Shown: positions 61,311 to 64,000 of the stretch, piece after piece | How the letters are laid out: each line of letters opens with the position of its first letter | Position numbering within the stretch: the first letter of the stretch is position 1 | DNA from: Hymenoscyphus infarciens | Lineage: Eukaryota; Ascomycota; Leotiomycetes; Helotiales; Helotiaceae | Assembly: GCA_001414345.1 (NCBI GenBank) | Contig: LLCB01000215.1 | Span: 40,259-104,258, forward strand | Direction of reading: 5' to 3' | Length of the DNA stretch: 64,000 nt | Made by a program: the position numbers and the translations under genes | Notes under the pieces: generated by a model | The model's database searches: none | What the model saw: only the letters and a program-made list of their open reading frames with translations | Told to the model about the DNA's origin: nothing

Positions 61311-61520
61311 ATGGATACCCCAAGCCCCGAGGAAATAGAATATCAAGAACTGCGTCTTCTCCTCTTCAGAAGCAGTAGCGCGATTCTTCACTTTCTCTTT
61401 GGCTGTATCCTCTTCAAAGTCGTTGTTCCTCCACAACAGCCAACACTTTTTTATACATTTTATCTGCTTCCTCGCTTATTTACGCATCCTTACCAGATGC
61501 CTACTTATCTTCAGAAGTAA
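61311..61520 (+). CDS. Doubtful small ORF
   Basis: 69 codons from ATG 61311 (MDTPSPEEIEYQEL). An acidic start is followed by a hydrophobic segment (AILHFLFGCILFKVVV) that could be a membrane helix. No relatives recognised and no splice sites that extend it. Confidence 0.2.
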   Translation: MDTPSPEEIEYQELRLLLFRSSSAILHFLFGCILFKVVVPPQQPTLFYTFYLLPRLFTHPYQMPTYLQK

Positions 61521-61683
61521 AGATCAGAGCATAAACTATAAAGCCAAGTAGCATATCACTTCTTCGGATAATCACTTACCATTAGCCATGAAATAAAAAC
61601 ACTTACCAACCACTCCTACATACACTTTACATAAATTTCTATCACCCTTGCATATAGAAAGATTCCCATCAAATTAAACTTCA

Positions 61684-61902
61684 ATGCCGCGATTCAGAAA
61701 GAACAAAAACATACCGCCAAAACTCATCAAAATGTATTCTTCTTTCGGTGTTGTCTTCAAGCTACTTTCGATCCTCGTTTGGCCTACATTACTGTTCTCT
61801 TATGATAAAGAGGCCCTAAATGACGTTTACGAAGGCATAGAAGTCAAAAGCGACTGGACCAGTATTTTACTGGCTCTGGTGCGTTATTCTACTATTCTGT
61901 AA
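61684..61902 (+). CDS. Doubtful small ORF with hydrophobic segment
   Basis: 72 codons from ATG 61684. A very basic start (MPRFRKNKNIPPKLIK) is followed by VFKLLSILVWPTLLFS, as in a signal-anchor. A protein-like frame without ATG at 62036-62302 might be a later exon, but no donor/acceptor pair joining them in phase was found. Function unknown. Confidence 0.25.
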   Translation: MPRFRKNKNIPPKLIKMYSSFGVVFKLLSILVWPTLLFSYDKEALNDVYEGIEVKSDWTSILLALVRYSTIL

Positions 61903-63176
61903 CGAGAGCGGACCGCAACCTTGCTGTTCTAGTAGATCGCTTAAATTTCGAACTTGAGGGATCTCTTATATATTAATATAAAGAAGCTCGGCGAGACAAA
62001 TCTGACATCCTTAAACGATAGTAAGTCTGATTTTGGCAGTATCCCTGGTTTCGACCAATAACTCTGAATGTATATCCTCGCTGTCTGAAAATTTAGCTGC
62101 TGTATCTTATGGGCATACTTTGGTCGAAAGCTTTTTTGACCCTATCGCAACTTTATTGGGCTTCCGTCAATTTATAACTCGCTCTAGTCTCTACTTGCCA
62201 CTCATCAGGCCCTCAGTGGAGCTATCACGGCGGGAGAGAAAAGTGAGTAGAACACCTGGACTTGACGACAACTCTCCTGCACTGCCTTATCGTTTGACAT
62301 GAATGATTTATATAGCCTCTCTTCCACCATATATTGACTCAACATCAGGCAAACTTGCAAAATGGTGCGACAATGGTGCTAGTTCCAACAAACACGAATT
62401 TGAGGGATACCCTACATGAAAACAGCCAGTAGTGAAGATCCTCCAACGAAAGAAAATAATTTTTTTAATTTCAAGTCGTCAACTACAGTTGATCGTCACA
62501 CTATTGTCGACAGCGAATGGATATGATGATGGCGTTTGAAGGCCCCCTAAAAAAGAGAAGCATAAACTTCGTAAACACACCTTTGTAATTCCCTTTGACT
62601 CTATCGAGAGACTGTCCTTCTCCTTCAATGGTCGAGACATGTTCTCGAGACATCTAACGTAGCATATGCATATCGTTTGATGTATTATGAGTACAAGAAT
62701 GCAGGCTTAATCTTCACGAGTCCTCGTAATAAATACGTAACAATTGCCATAGTTTCAAATACCAGTAAAAAAAAGAAAAGCACGAAAGCTAACCTTAAAA
62801 AACATCAACACCCCCCAGACATTACAAAAAGAAGAGTAAATTTAAACTCTCTATCTCTAATCTCCCTATAGTAGGTTTTTATGCCCAGCTGCTCCCCTAA
62901 AACAATAACAAGCCCTGTTGCTATCTCTCCCCTTTCTATATATATAAACTCATCGAAAACAAAAAGTTCTACTATATCGAATGTAGAACACGAGAAACCA
63001 GCAGCTAAGGAGAAGTTAAAACCTCTAGCATCTAGCCAAAGATCCTTATCCAAGGGAACACGAAATTAAGAGATATTTCATAAACTAAAATAAGAAAAAT
63101 GCTAGGTGAAACAAACTTCGAATCCCTAAACAACAGTAGACGAGATTTCGACAGTAAATGGATATATTAGCGTAAT
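61903..63176. other. Intergenic, no supported gene
   Basis: Short frames only (62036-62302 without ATG, 62677-62871, 62881-63069). The last encodes a Lys/Ser-rich 62 aa peptide with no family resemblance. Confidence 0.45.
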
Positions 63177-63810
63177 AGAGCGTCCTATATATACCAAAAG
63201 CCGGAAACGACGAAATCGTAAATCGTAAATCGTAAATCGCAAAAGTTAAGTATTGAGCCTCTAAGAGACATAGCAAATCTTAAACTATATTATCCTATTC
63301 TCTTACTCTCTTACTCTCTTGCTCTCTTATCCTATTCTTCTATATATTACATATCCTAAGAGGGTGTAGGAGAGAGCGAGAGAAGAATAAGAGTAAGGTA
63401 AGGAGGTGAGGTACGAGGGTAAGTAAATATTCTAGAGAAAGGTTTTTCCTAGCATAGAAAGTAGTAAACATTCCGTCTACTCTTCTCTTCTTCCCCTCTT
63501 CCCCTCTTTCTCTTTCTCCTCTTCTCTCTTCTTTATCTAAAAACAATAAGAAGAATGCGATATAAGAGTTAGGTAATAGGGAGTAAGGATATAATAGCGA
63601 GGAGCTAATTTTACTACTATATACGTGATACTCGTTATCCCTCCCTATCCTTTAATTAGGTACTATAGTTAAGACTATCTAGTGGTAAAGGAGGGAGAGA
63701 GAACTTAAAATAAAAAAATATTATATTTCATACTTATAAAAAGTAACACTTACGATTTGCGATTTGCGATCTAGTCGTTTCCGACTTTTAGTATATACGT
63801 AGGGCGTCCT
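63177..63810 (-). mobile_element. MITE-like inverted-repeat element, copy 2
   Basis: About 634 bp with inverted ends. The left end is AGAGCGTCCTATATATACC then AAAAGCCGGAAACGACG and four 7 bp AAATCGT/C units; the right end is CGATTTGCGATTTGCGA..CGACTTTTAGTATATACGTAGGGCGTCCT. It is the inverse of 34594-35234, for example the CCTCTAAGAGACATAGCAAAT block. Less AT-rich than copy 1, so closer to the original. No ORF; non-autonomous. Confidence 0.85.
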
Positions 63811-64000
63811 GGATATACCAAAAAGTCGGAATCGACTAAATCGTAAATCGCAAATCGCAAATCGTAAATCGTAACAAAGTCGAGCTAAAGTAGAACTTAA
63901 TAATTATATTATCTAAGCCCTTTATTAAGGGGTAGGAGAGCATTTTACTACTTCTTAGTCTCCCTCTCTCGCTACTCTTTCCTTCTTTAGTATATTATAT
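63802..64000 (+). mobile_element. MITE-like inverted-repeat element, copy 3 (runs off the window)
   Basis: Starts GGGCGTCCTGGATATACC, overlapping the last bases of copy 2, then AAAAAGTCGGAATCGAC and five 7 bp AAATCGT/C units. Beyond the terminal repeat the interior (from about 63875) differs from copies 1 and 2, so it may be a different length variant or a related autonomous element. Its end is not in the window. Confidence 0.65.

Overview
This is a stretch of a filamentous ascomycete genome (Pezizomycotina; a leotiomycete-like fungus would fit, but that is an inference). The sequence shows short 40-60 bp introns with GT..AG ends and CTAAC/CTGAC-type branch sites, a fungal complex I gene, a fungal 14-TM-type transporter, and a two-compartment layout. 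Very AT-rich blocks (about 1-33000, 43560-49300 and patchily 59020-61300) alternate with balanced gene islands. The AT blocks are depleted of CpA/TpG and CpG and full of TpA, and diverged repeat copies differ almost only by C-to-T and G-to-A changes. That is the mark of repeat-induced point mutation (RIP).

The left 33 kb is a transposon graveyard that can still be read. A Tad1-type LINE (about 3475-8640) is followed by a Copia element (about 8655-26343, + strand). The Copia is split by two later insertions. One is an 8.2 kb Gypsy element (9250-17437, - strand) with target duplication TATAC. The other is a non-autonomous element (18610-24186) with structure LTR-internal-LTR-internal-LTR, an exact 2609 bp period and target duplication AGTAG. 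Inside the Gypsy sits a solo LTR (15742-16126, target duplication CTTAT), so nesting is three levels deep. Further right lie a partial Gypsy (26344-29352), a Harbinger-like DNA transposon (29360-30720, - strand) and a partial Gypsy in the opposite orientation (30900-32999).

The island at 33900-43300 starts with three neighbouring, lightly damaged genes (34009-34611, 35863-37023, 37731-38114). Each has a near-identical TATA box and long open stretches, but each is broken by only one or two transition-type changes. The first is also cut by a 640 bp inverted-repeat (MITE-like) element. They are followed by an intact gene for a large conserved fungal protein of unknown function (39883-43300).

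The second AT block (43560-49300) holds unidentified degraded repeats. At its right edge a minus-strand spliced gene (49300-50030) is intact-looking in balanced DNA and riddled with RIP-type stops as it enters AT-rich DNA. The island at 51800-59020 has three intact genes: a DHA2/Vba-like major facilitator (6 exons), the 24 kDa iron-sulfur subunit of mitochondrial complex I (3 exons), and a His/Thr/Gly-rich hydrophilic protein (7 exons) in which each of several exons encodes one repeat module.

The right end (59020-64000) is mostly non-coding with a few doubtful small ORFs. It ends in two more copies of the MITE-like element joined end to end. The genes shown do not form a pathway. The theme of the window is transposon nesting, RIP, and RIP spreading into neighbouring low-copy genes.
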